From Chaetorhynchus papuensis (taxonomy: Eukaryota; Chordata; Aves; Passeriformes; Rhipiduridae), in NCBI GenBank assembly GCA_013396525.1, contig VWYX01000124.1:598052-662051 (forward strand): a DNA stretch of 64,000 nt, read 5' to 3'. Positions 38,733 through 50,812 of the stretch are shown here, one piece after another. The position numbers and the translations under genes are program-made. Each line of letters begins with the position of its first letter. Position 1 is the stretch's first letter. The notes beneath the pieces were generated by a model that was not told the DNA's origin, searched no databases, and was given only the letters and a program-made list of their open reading frames with translations.

Positions 38733-39897
38733 AACCTTACTGTACGAATTAATTTAATTATCTGCAGAAAAAAAATGCTTGGCAACCTCAATGCAAAGAA
38801 AAGATACTTTAAAGCCATGAAATAACACCTTTGAAGTGGGTAGTTGGAGAAATCAATATGTATAATGAAAAAAATATATGCATTGAATCTGTGATTTTAA
38901 TGTCTAGACTCACTTAGAAAATTATTTCATGGATGTGCTCTGAAGTTCAGGGCTGAGACACCAGTGATGGAAGATATTCTTTATCTGGGTGAAAGAATGG
39001 GGTCTGAATGTGCTCATCCTTTCCTGAGTGCTTGAGCAAAGTTATTCAGGCTTGTGATGATTGGTTTGTTTTGTCTTTATAGATTGTACAGGAGCATTTG
39101 TTACAATGGGAGAAATATGTTACATTATGAGAAGGGTTTATAGAAGGTCCAAGAATTTTGATGGATCTGGTCTTGAAGGTCTTTGCTGTGTGGATCACAG
39201 AGATGTTAGCAAGTCTCTCACATGGCATGCACTGGACCACACTAAGTTTGTTGCTGATGTGAATTGCAGAGTTTGGGTCTGTTTGAATACAAAGACGGAT
39301 TTGGGAAAAACAGCTTTCAGCAGAATCCTATACCTGTGTATACTGTAAATGGGGCTGTGAAACTGAGGGCATGTGAGGGTGTGATAATTATCCTTTTAAG
39401 AAAGGAAGAGTACAGCAGAACCTCACCACCTAAAAAGACTAAGATGAAAACTGAAAGATACAGAAAGCAGTGGGGATCTGTGTGCAGAATTTTTCTCCTA
39501 GCAGAATCACCTGCCTATGTCAGGATTTGTGTTAAATTCATTGGACTTTGAATAAGTCTTGGGAAATTGAATCAAATAATCAATGCTCCCTTTCTTTACA
39601 ACTTTTTCTTTAAAACAGGTTTCTGCAATTGCAAAATTCCTCTCCATCCTCAGACTTCCACTTGGGATTATTTGATGCACAGCTATAGTCACTCATTTTC
39701 ATTTAAGACAGATTTTGCTGGATGTGTTCTGATATAACAAAGAAATATTTCCATTCCTTTCATGAATCAGCAGCGGTTGCCATCCCTGACAGCTGGCTTA
39801 GTCAGGCTGAAGCACAAGCATGTGTTCATTGGACGATACTTCATTTGTTAAATCATTTGACTAGTCATATTGATGAGTAATATCTCACATGCAATCC

Positions 39898-39915
39898 AAA
39901 AAAAAAAAAAAAAAA
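39898..39915. repeat. Poly(A) tract
   Basis: Eighteen consecutive A following CATGCAATCC. No retrocopy was recognised upstream, and no target-site duplication is obvious. Confidence 0.9.
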
Positions 39916-40876
39916 TCAGAAAACAAACTGTCAGTGGCAGTGCAAGCCATGAGCATGATCCACCAAAGCCGATTACAGGAAATGTGAGATTACAGGCCGG
40001 CTCTGAGCATGCCTGGGGAGCTGAGATAGGCAGCAGGAAGGGCACCAAAAACAAGCATCTGTATATGAAATTGATTGTTTCAAGTTCAATGCACAAGCAG
40101 TGCTTAAAGCTTCCATTTTGTTCTTTTTCTCTTCTTGCTCTTCCTCCTCCCCACCCCCCTTACAGAAAATTCTTTTATTCTGAAATTTTCTATCGTTCTG
40201 CTTCAGTGAAAAGAAACATTCAGGGTTCACAAAACCAGGTGCTGAGGCAGCTATGGAAAACACAAGCAGTATAGTTCTACAGAAACCTGCAGGATGGGTT
40301 CTGGAGGAAAAATGACTCATTAGCTGGACAGAAGACATCACTTTGTTTATATAGAATGTCTTTGATCCCTCTCCCACTATTCTTCTATGCAGCTGTCCAA
40401 CAGTACATATGAACCACCCGAAGAACTCACAAGCACTCATTAGGTCCACATGGAATTAAAAAGCCATTCTTTAGCTCCTAAATCTTAGGCAACATGTTAA
40501 AAGTGTGCCATGTTTCCCAAATGCTTTTTGTCAGTCTGGCTTCCTAGGAAATGGAAAGCATGTTGCCCTCACAGTCTGAGATGGATCCGGTGCCTCTCAC
40601 TTTAGAAGACATTGGCTGAATTACGTTATTCTCCTAAATTTAGTGAAGACATTAGATCCTACAGTACAATCCTTATCAGACACAGTAGAGTCCATCCATG
40701 TGAAAGCTGTGTAAATACAGATGTATGAAACCTCACATCTTACTGTAGAAGTATCAAAGGACAAGACACAAATTCCTAAGAAAGAAGGCTTCCTCAGCTT
40801 TTATTCTCATGAAGTCTGGAGATTAGCTGAAGTAGAAGAGCTCTGGACACAGCAAGCAGATTTAAGTGTTGAATAT

Positions 40877-40891
40877 AAAAAAAAAAAAAAA
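40877..40891. repeat. Poly(A) tract
   Basis: Fifteen consecutive A after GAATAT. No element was recognised on either side. Confidence 0.88.
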
Positions 40892-41984
40892 CAAACACTG
40901 TAGGACTGGGATTTTTTCAACACATTAAAAAATTCCTATGAGCTGCAATTAAGGAGCAATTAGGCCAATGTGAAATGCTCCTGAACCCCTAACCCTGTCT
41001 GCTTTGCCCACCTGAAGTTGTATGTTGCAGCTCTTGGAAGTGAAAGAAGAAAAGTCCTTTTCTGTAGGTATCTCCACCCACCTTAGTCACGCAGTATGAG
41101 TAAAGACACCTGTAGCTGAATGTAAATAAGGCCATCTGATAAGGCTGTGTGTGACAGGAATTTTTAAACACTGGAATGGTGGCCTCACACTCTGCAGAGC
41201 TGGACTCTCGTGTTCACAGCCACAGTTTTACTGTGTTATAAGGCCTTCTGGATTGTGATAAGTAACAATCTTGCCAAAATATTCCTGACCGGCATCTCCA
41301 GCTTGGCAGTGTGCAGCGGGTGAAATTCAACTGACTTTCCCAGGCACTGCTCCACCTGGATCAGCAGAAACGAGACATAAATTATTAGTCCACTTTTCAA
41401 TGCATTTTGGGCAGAGCTTGCATTTTCTGAGTGTATAGCTTTCAGATGAAAACAGCCACGTGTTGCTGGGATAGGGGTAAACAAGGTGTACCTGTCAGAT
41501 CAATTAGTAGCCCAGGAAAATCATTCTGCTTCCCTCCAGGTTTATGAAGCACAGGCACACAAAGCAAACTCTTCCTTATTCTTCCAGGATAAGCACGTTC
41601 TGTCTCAGATTTAATCAAAGTGTTAATCCTGGGAGATTTACACAGTAAGATATTGTATTCAGCTTTGAACATGAAACTACTAAGTGCCACAAATACCTGT
41701 TACCAGTAATATGTTCCCTGGGAATCCTCAAAGAAGCACAGAATGTGGAATAAATGGGCTACTTATTGCCCTCAGTAACACCTGTGTGAGCCCTGCTAAT
41801 TCAGATAACAGCACCTTAAACCAGGGGCACCAGGAGTGAGAGTGGATGGAAAATGTTAATGAGACTGCTAACACTACAAATATTTAAAGGAAAAAACCAC
41901 TTGTTTGGAGTGCTCCATTATTTTGAGCTCTTTTTTCTTCCTTTTGACAGATTCTGACAGATGCCGGTAATAATAAAATTTGCT

Positions 41985-41998
41985 AAAAAAAAAAAAAA
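41985..41998. repeat. Poly(A) tract preceded by a polyadenylation-type signal
   Basis: Fourteen A follow TAATAATAAAATTTGCT, so an AATAAA hexamer ends about 8 bases before the A run. That arrangement is expected at the 3' end of a retrotransposed transcript. I cannot identify the sequence upstream and see no clear flanking duplication, so an old retrocopy end or a chance match are both possible. Confidence 0.5.
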
Positions 41999-42055
41999 TC
42001 TATGGTCATTAATGGTAACAGAAGTTATTATTTACAAGTGGGATTTATATAAAAT

Positions 42056-42265
42056 CAAATAATTGTTAAGGCTGAAAAGAACTCTAAGATCACCATGTCC
42101 AAGCTTTAACCCAGCACCACCATGCTCACCACTAAGCAATGTTACCAAGACACATCTACTGAACACTTTGAGGGATGGTCATTCCACCACTGCCCTAGGC
42201 AGCCTGTCCCAATGTCTGATCACCTTTTCAGTGTAGAATTTTTTCCTCATGTGCAAGACCCAGTT
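42056..42265 (-). mobile_element. CR1 LINE 3' fragment
   Basis: The plus strand reads as the reverse complement of a CR1 3' region. Diagnostic pieces include CTCTAAGATCACCATGTCCA, AGGGATGGTCATTCCACCAC, TAGGCAGCCTGTCCCAATG and GTAGAATTTTTTCCTCATGT. The 3' end of the element lies at the left (about 42056), and the characteristic terminal octamer repeats are eroded. The copy is 5'-truncated and diverged. Sequence to the right of 42265 no longer matches what I know of CR1. Confidence 0.8.
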
Positions 42266-43277
42266 TTCTACATGGTGTAAAAAAATAGCTGTGCAAAGTT
42301 CACTTCATCTTAAGACGGAGGGAACAAATCTCTTGATGAAATAGAGACCAAGCCCTGCATCCCATTCAGAGTTTGACCCATAGGGATTTATAGTGCTGCC
42401 TGTACATAATGTCCTCAGGACATCTCTACTGACTGCCCACTGGTAAGACATCCTCTATTTACATGTGGACTGCTTTTTCTGACATGTCTTGAAGTAGCAT
42501 CTAAGCTTCTCTTGGCCCTGGATCTGTGTATGAAATGGTTTCTACTGATTAACAGCACTATGGAAGGAACCGTGCCCATCCCCTAACACAGGGGCTATTC
42601 GGATCCATTAATTCTGCTTAAGACATCCAGGAGATTTTTTTGTGAAAGAATTAACCAGATAACTTTCCACTGTCATATTCCCTCTAATATATTTATTTTC
42701 CCTAGACAGATTCAGAAAGGCTAGAAGAACTAGAAAGACTCTTTCCTAGAAAGACTAAGACTAAAAGATGACAAAATTGAGGATCAGACAAAATAGGGAG
42801 CAATGCCATGGCTGTCATGGACAAAAACTGACGTGAGTAGGCAAAATCTCCCATACCTCAAAATATACTGTGACTGGAAACAGGAGGTAAGAAGAGTTTT
42901 TCATTACATTTTTGGTCTCTGTCATGTGGTCACTCACTTCTCTTCTGGGAACATAACTCCATATTCCAATTTTGAAAACCCTTGCCTGTTACTCACTCAT
43001 TGCACAAAAGTACAGTGCAGTTTATTCATATTCCCAAACTTTTGCTAGTGGAGCATAGATTACAGACACATATTTTTAATATTTTCTTTCTTTTAGTTTC
43101 TTGATACTAATAGGTCTCCCATCCTTTAAAGAATTTTGCTGTTCTTGCTGTTTTTTCATGTAAACTATCAAGCATTCTATCTGACTCTATACAGTTCCCT
43201 GTACCAATGTCCTCATCTGTAGAGGTAAATTTTCAAGAGTCACTGAGGCAATGTCCCTGCTAGCCAATAATACAGAG

Positions 43278-43404
43278 TCAAGGCAAGCTTGGATGGGCCT
43301 TTGGGCAACCTGATCTAGCGGAAGATGCCCCTGCTCATGGCAGGGTGGATGGAACCTGATGATCTTTAAGGTCCCTTCCAACCCATTCTGTGTTTCTGTG
43401 AGAT
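43278..43404 (+). mobile_element. CR1 LINE 3' end with terminal octamer remnants
   Basis: Pieces typical of the CR1 3' end occur in order: GGGCAACCTGATCTAGCGGA, then CCCCTGCTCATGGCAGGG, then GATCTTTAAGGTCCCTTCCA and ACCCATTCTGTGTTTCTGTG. The last part resembles the (ATTCTATG)n octamers that end CR1 elements. It is strongly 5'-truncated, as usual for this family. It lies about 1 kb from, and opposite in orientation to, the CR1 fragment at 42056. Confidence 0.88.
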
Positions 43405-44938
43405 CTTGGTCACAGGCTGGAGCACTGACCTGCAATCATCCATGCTGCTCACCATGGTCCTTAGATGCTCTGGCTCCTGACAACGAGTACTGTAGCTGTG
43501 CAGAGGCAAGCTGCACCACGCTACTTGCCCCAGGGCCAGAGACTAGTTCCCTGGCTTGTTTCATGTAGTAACACAGTTGTAGCCTAGGATTACATCCTTC
43601 ATTTTTGTCTTTTGATTTATATGAAATGTTTCTAATTTGTATATGAAAAACAGAGTCTGAATAGGAGCACTCTGATCTTTTCAACCACTATGATTATTTT
43701 GTCAAGCTAATGAAATTTTCCATTTGCATATCTATGTATTTTGAATATTTTGAATTCCTAGGAACATTATGAAGAAACAAAGAGACAAAGAAAAATTCTT
43801 ATAATGTAGCATTTAACTACAGATTTCATTGTGTGTATACTGCTAGTTATTGTATCATTGAATATGTACTCCACATTCATTTTGATAGCCAAATACTGCC
43901 AAAGTCTAAATTTCTGTGTAATGCTATTTTCATTGAAAGAAAATTCTCACAGTAAGTGTTTTGTAGAAGTACACTTGCCTACCTGAAATTTCAGTTATAT
44001 ATGTCAGATGCTATTTTGAATGTTAGAAATAATTATTTTGATTTCGCATTTCAGAATATTTGCTATAATTCATACACATATATTCATATGCAAAAGTGAT
44101 AATAATAACAAAAGATGAAGCAAAATGTAATTCACTCGGAAACATTTGCTTCAAAGCTGCAAAGTAATTTGTTTTCATTCCAATGCAAAGCTGAAGTAAT
44201 TTTGAATTGTGAGATTTTCTCATGGGATAGACTTGCTCAGGTTTGACCAGCCATTCTAGGGATTTCAGAATCAGAGGGGAAAATGTTGAAATTGCCACTT
44301 TAGTGGAGAATTGTATAGCAACTTTTCAAACCTTGACTATATTCTTAAAATAAAAAAAAACCCTAGTTTTCAGGGCTCTCACCAAGTGACATTTTTTACA
44401 GCTGTAGCCAGGTGTGGTTACTGATGGAGGTTTTCTGGTTTTTTCACCAAGAAATGAAGAGATCAGAATTAGTGACTTCTTAGAAAGTGTGATCTGAATC
44501 ATTAAGAAAGGGTCAGTATTTATCTCAGTGTGCTGCTGGGTGTCTCCTCCTCAACTTCCAGAGGTGTCAAGCTCGTCTCCCAAACTGTCAAATCAAACCC
44601 CGCTGACTGGTTACCACGCCAGATATTAGCAACTTAATTATAGCAACTAAACTTGATACGTGCCTAGAGAAATAAACACTTTCAGACCTTGACATATGCT
44701 CCACAGAAAACAATAAATAATGCCAGACACATGCTTTCTATTTGTCAGCAATAAAAGAAATACTTGTTGCAATCCAGACATCAAGTGACAGTGCCAAACC
44801 CCCCTTCAGTAATATGTATACATTCTCCAAACACTTTAAAACTCCATGAGCAAACATGCTCAGTGTCACACCAGTACGCAATTCACTAGCTAGGTGATGC
44901 TTCAATATTCTTTCTGTATAAATATTTCTTGTTTGGCC

Positions 44939-44951
44939 TTTTTTTTTTTTT
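44939..44951. repeat. Poly(T) tract
   Basis: Thirteen T followed by TCTCCTTTTG. Together they form a pyrimidine-rich run. It may be a reverse-strand poly(A) tail, but no element body was recognised. Confidence 0.88.
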
Positions 44952-45764
44952 CTCCTTTTGAAAGAAAAGAGCTGGATTTTAAAAAATGCAATCAGTGTTT
45001 CCTTTAGCACTCTGTTAAAAATTAACAAGCCAATTTATTCTTTGGTAGAACTTCATTGACCTTGGTAAATTTAAATCCGGGATGATGTTGGCCCACCAAG
45101 GAGAGTGGAAAATATTTGCAGTAAAACTTAAGAAACACACACACACACCTGATTCACTTACACTGCTGCTCCCTGTTTGGTCAATGATCATTGAAAGGTT
45201 CCTCGCAATTTGCAGAAAAAAACCCCAGTGGTTAAACCAAATTCCAAACAGACCTGAGCAAACTCATTTTTTCAGCCTGTTTCAGGTGAAGCTAGTTTGA
45301 GATATGGGATTCAAGAATTATGCACTTATTCAAGGAGAATCAAAAGCTCTACATCAACTGTATTAAAAATAAAATAAAATAATTGAAGTCCTGCAAGCTG
45401 AATAGAATTTTTTTCACTCTATTGTATTTAGAAATCTTTTAATTAAACCAATAAAATGTAAAAGAAATCATACCCACAAGTACCAAAAAGAGGCTACTGA
45501 AGTGAAGAGTGTTGAGCTGTCATCAGAATACACAGGTCCAGATTCCTTTCCTTTATGATACTGTGTCTTAAAGGATACCTTGGCAGGAGTTACGCCACAC
45601 TTACCTCAGTAACTCCGAAAACAGAAACCTCAAGAAATGTCGATCAGCAGCCATTCCAGTGCCTTCCAACCCAGCTGATTCCCGAGTCTCATTTCTGGGA
45701 ATATCGTGTCATTCTAACTGGCTAAATCAGGCATTGAGAAAGATAGGAATAAATGTTAATTAAA

Positions 45765-45780
45765 CATTGTTGCAACAATG
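45765..45780. repeat. Perfect 16-bp palindrome
   Basis: CATTGTTGCAACAATG equals its own reverse complement. It is followed by GCAACAACTG, repeating part of the right half. Palindromic GTTGCAAC resembles overlapping half-sites of bZIP or RFX type, but no function can be assigned. Confidence 0.85.
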
Positions 45781-48700
45781 CAACAACTGCAGGGCCCACT
45801 TCTCATTTCAACTACAGGTATATTAATTAGTGACATTTCCTTAATATTGCATAACAGATACCTTAGTTACAGATGAAGAAGAGATCATTTAAGGTAATCC
45901 AAGTAAGATCACAATAACATATCCTGAACCATGGCAATATTAGCCTGGAACACTTCTTCCTTACTTATCAAAGTAATGCAAGACATAAACGGTGTGTTTT
46001 TCCTATGCTCACAGCTCTCAGTCTCATCATTATTACTGATTTCTTCGCAAAAATTTATGAATATGAATGAGTAGATTTTCACAAGTACCATTGTATCACT
46101 ACTCATTACAGCCATCTAAAATAGATTTTGAACATTACTTAGACATATTCTAGATACTTATTATGGATTCTACTGCCTCAGCCAATCTTTATGAAATATC
46201 ATCTTCCTTAAAGAGGACATATACTTTTCTAAGAGTTCAAAGCAGATTTACTATTGCTCTGTTTATTCTTTTGCTTTTAATGAGATTTATAGCTCCAAAA
46301 TACAGTCTACTACTAATGATTGCTAAAATTCTCTTTATGAGCAGAAATGGGTGAAAAAGTTGTTCTGATAGCTCATTTTAACTTTTTTTTTGCAAAAAAA
46401 TAACAAAAAAATCCCCCTCATTTCACATTTAGACAACAACTGGTCTCATAGTTCCTGCACTGAACACAGAGAAGAAAAAAATTGTCAGTTTTGCAGCCTG
46501 ACTGGCCCGCTTATTTTTTGTGTTCTAAGTTAGATAGTCATTTGGGATATTTTGTTCTACCCATCACTGAAACTAGGATTGGGATTCAATTAGAAAAGCA
46601 TGCATCTATTGTCAGTCTATTTTTTGCATTTCAAAACATCCAGACTAGTCTTCAAATGTTCCTCTATGCTTCACCAAAGAAGGAACACTAGCATTTTTTC
46701 TCCTATCACTTTCTTTTTACCATGTCATTTCTTCATGGCAATACTTAAATAATTGCAGCATGCTACTTAATTCTTAGAATATACTCTGTACCTAAGACAT
46801 GGAATATGTATTTGGCTGCATCTAGATTGATAAATGTTTGGTTTTGTTTTTCCAGTCCAAAAAATTATTTTTTTCATTGTTGTGGTTGATGTCCACTTGC
46901 CACTATTTCCAACTCTAACACTCAGTTCAGCAGTGCTAGTCATGGCTCTGTTTGTTTGCAGCATGGACAATACCATGATCCATAGGTGTCCAAGCTGGCT
47001 TAAGCTGGGACTTACCCAAACTTCAAATTGTACAGTTTGTCAACACATAATTGAGCCTAAGTCCACCATTTTGAAAAGCAGAGCTTATTATTTGGAGTTC
47101 AGAAATAAGCTAACACAGCTGTACTGCACAGAGGCACGAATCAGCATCTCCAAACAATTCTTCACTGTGGATATCTTAGATCAGATCAGAGGTAGATTTG
47201 GAGTCTCTGTCATTGCATAATTTAGGGGAAACCCACGTAATTTAGGAAAACACCACGCCCATGCAACCTCGGCCTTTCCACAAGTATAAAACAAAGAGTA
47301 AGAACCTCTTGTAAGTTTTGTAGAATGACCTATTAGACTGAATCACACTCGCCCAAATCACTTTTCAGATACTTTGACCCTCAGAGAGCCATCTTGTCTA
47401 AATCTAGACTTTTATCCCCAGTTGTACAATATTCCCAGCAAAAAATAAGTATCAGGTTTGTAGGTTTGGTTTTTTTTTTTAATGGATGATTTGCTGACTG
47501 TAATTAGAGAATATCTAATAACTAATATCTAAAACTTCAAGGCACATATTTTAGTGTTCTAAAAAAGCAACTTTTGGACTATAACCTTCTTGCCTGTCTT
47601 CTTACAAAACAGGCAACAAAAAAGATTTCTCTTTTTGTTTTGCATGTGAAAGCTCCTTGTTGAATTGTTAATATTTCACCCCACGTATATCTCATTCTCT
47701 TTTCAACGTTCTTTTGAATTGCATTTATCACATCTGGTTATGTGCTGTTAATACAACTCCAGTCTGGGAAGTTGTAAAAAAAATAATTTGAAAAAACTTT
47801 TTTAAGGTCAAGAATGCACGATTTCTGTCAAGTGATTTTAGGGTAGACTTTTTCCTGCTTCTTTAGTCCAGCTTTTTCATAAAAAAAAAATATACATAGA
47901 TTAAACATCAAATATCAATGAATTGTGTAATGAAGTGGGATGACTTCTGAGTCACTACTAGAACACCCATGATTCATTTACTAAAACTTGAAGAAAGCTA
48001 TTAATGGCAAAAAGAATAGCTGCAAAGTATTGCTCTTCACAGCTACCACACCAGCTCAGTAAAATTCTATGAGCTGAATTTAAAAGAAGAGATGTTTTCG
48101 TTGGTAGATCAGCGATGACCACGAAGCAGTACAGCTCATGGGAAAGTTTGAGCGTGTTGATCACTCACACAGAAGAAAGCAACTGCAGAAATTTCTTTAC
48201 AAAGAGCAGTGACACAACTAGGAAGTGGGAAAGCCAGCACAAGACTGCAAAGTTTTATAAAGCTGATCAGAGGATCAGAAATAACTAGAAATAAAATTTA
48301 AGTGGATAAAGATGGGGAGATAGAAAATGTAAGATCCCTAATTTTCCTCATGTCAGTAAACCCAGAAAATAGTTTAAGAAAGTGGGATAAAAGTTTCATT
48401 TTCCAAAAATATATTTGGATTTCTTGTGACTTAGGTCATTAATCTTGGCTAACGAAATCCTACTGCATGAAAAAAACAAAAGGTTTTTGTCTTTGTGTGT
48501 GTGTGTGTAACTACTACTGTGATTTAAAGTGAAAGAGAACAGAATTGCCATGAAGAAACAGAGATATAAATTAGGCTCTGCTGACCTATAGCCCTGCCAT
48601 TCTCTAGCACTGTACTCAGAAAAGTGGTAAGAATCTAAAATGTTAGAAATCCCCATGCTAGAGATATGTCCCCCAGATTCTTTTCACCTTCTTTTCACAT

Positions 48701-49201
48701 CTAAATTCATTGTTCAGAAAAAACAGAAATTCCTTATCCCAGGCATTTGCCTTTACTGCTGATGTGACTAATCAGTGCTAAGTGATCAATGAATGGTTTT
48801 GCTCTTGAGTAAGATTCCTTCACATGGAAAAAATAATTCATGTAGAATTGCAGAGATTATGAGCTGTTATTACCAGCCTCATGCTCATATACCAGTTAGA
48901 TGCTCTTTTAATTTAGCTATAAAAAACTATGAAGGAATGTTCCCTTTCAGCAAACAATGCCTGTCTAGTAGAGAAACACATTCATACTGCTTTTTAAGAA
49001 CTCTGTCAGTTGTAGTATTTGAACAGGTAATATCACTTAGGTGCTAGCCAGGGAAGGTGACAACATCGTGTTCTCTTGCACCAAGGTGGAAGTTTGCATG
49101 CAGCTCTATTGTGCTTGTTGCACAGCTGTTCTATTCTTTCAGCTAATTTTAAAATCCATCACTTTCATTTAACATAACCTCTGCTACTCTTTCTTTTTCA
49201 G

Positions 49202-49269
49202 CTTCATGTGTTGGCAGAAATAACTTTAAAAAAACTGAGATCCACAAAAAAAGAAGCAGAGTTTGAACA
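49202..49269 (+). other. Candidate internal exon (68 nt), gene unknown
   Basis: A long pyrimidine-rich run ending TCTTTCTTTTTCAG precedes 49202, with a possible branch region (TTTAACATAAC) about 30 bases upstream. A donor-like GTGAGA begins at 49270. Only one forward frame is open across the segment; it starts LHVLAEITLKKL and is rich in lysine and glutamate, suggesting a helical or coiled-coil piece. I do not recognise the protein, and a 22-codon open frame alone is weak evidence. It could be a coding exon, a non-coding RNA exon or coincidence. Confidence 0.25.
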
Positions 49270-50780
49270 GTGAGAATGGAAGAGAAATATTTCACAAGTC
49301 AAGGGTTTTTTCTTTTCCTATAATATTTTGACTGTACTTTGGAGACCTTATTTATAGATTGTCCCACATTTGGAGCACCAGCATTGCTCATGCATCTCAT
49401 GGCACACACAGAAACATTCTGAGTTAGCAAGAGAATCTTAGAACATTTTGAAATATCTTTTAAACAAGAATTCTCAGTTTTGGTATATGTAGACGAGGTC
49501 ATTCATGGCTGTCTTTTCAGCTACATATCCATGTAAGAAAGACAAAATCTAATGATGCAAGAATTATCTACCTGCAAAAGTCAAATCACAGAAAATGAGT
49601 TGTGAATAGGAACCACTATTGTTTCAAAAATCTCAGTACTGTATTATGGATGAAGTACATATTTTTTCAGTTTAATGTATTCCATTTTGAAAGTAACATA
49701 AACAAATTGGAAAAAAATTTCCCTCCTGTTCTAGAGGAAAAACAATCTTTATAAGACACTAATCACCACTTTTATATTGACCTAACTACATCCTTCTGCT
49801 GTAGCTGAAGAAAATTCCTATGTGAGAAATCCCTGTGCTGCTTTGTTTATGGAGTTGGAAAGAAAATAAACTATTATATCTATTCTCAAATACTTAAAAT
49901 GTCTTAGACATCATAACAGTAGTGGCCTTCATAAGCATCTAATTGAACAGAGAACAAAACCAATGTCTTGCAGGATTTTTATTTGTTTCCCATTACTCTT
50001 GCCCAGATTCCTTATTTACCTGGGCTACATTTTATTGGTGACATTTTGAAATCTCAAGGGCCTTTTCATCAACTTTACTTTTCAAACCATCAGAAGGCTT
50101 AGGTTTCTCTTACTGTTCAAATAACTTTGGAGTGAGAGCATTCACTTTAATTTTTTTCTATTTGGGAGCCATCACTGATGCTCGTGTCTTGGTGCTTTCT
50201 ACATAATCCTGAGGACTATACCTACCCCAGTGTATGGATCAACATCCTGATCTCCAATTCCCTTTTACAATACTTTAGATCAGGGTCTGCACTACATGAA
50301 ACAGGCTTCTTGTTACAGTAATGTGACTGCAAAATGGATTCCTCCTGCCTTTGCTTTTTGGAGAATATGACTGGAAACTAATCAGAGTCAGGTTTTTGTG
50401 ACAAGTTAAATAAACAGTGGCTTATAATGCCCCTGTAAGCTCAGAAATTCTTGAATTCTCAACATCATTTGGTGCAAAATCTTCTAGAATCTTCAGTGGG
50501 ATTAGGATTTTTTACTGATCTTGGTAAAAGATTAAATATGACATTGTCTGAAATGTGTAATAAGATCTGAAACATCTCTCATGAACCACAAAAGATTTTG
50601 CTACGATATCAACCTTAGTATTTCAAGGTGAAAATTACACATATTTGCAGCTTCTGACCTCTCTTACTATTTAAATACAAGTATTTTAATATGTAATTTA
50701 TAGCATTTTGTCAGCAGTTCTGCAAAATCAATGCAGCATATCATAATATGACTTCCAGTGCTATGTTTTCCACACATGTT

Positions 50781-50812
50781 GTAGCAATGTCAATTGATGT
50801 CAATGGGATTGG
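50781..50812. repeat. Relic of the palindromic dispersed element (copy 5)
   Basis: GCAATGTCAATTGATGTCAA followed by TGGGATTGG keeps two TGTCAAT-like blocks and TCAATGGGA, matching the second half of the shared motif with few changes. Confidence 0.4.

Larger units (their letters stand above)
37035..42055. other. Unique AT-rich non-coding sequence
   Basis: No gene was recognised. Open frames at 39870-40274 (plus) and 39973-40449 (minus) overlap on opposite strands and contain homopolymer-encoded residues, so neither is credible. Several poly(A) runs occur, one of which (41985-41998) follows an AATAAA-type signal. Confidence 0.65.

Noticed and set aside
46834..47220. 128-codon plus-strand frame
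   Set aside because: No recognised domain, no start or splice context, and length within chance expectation.
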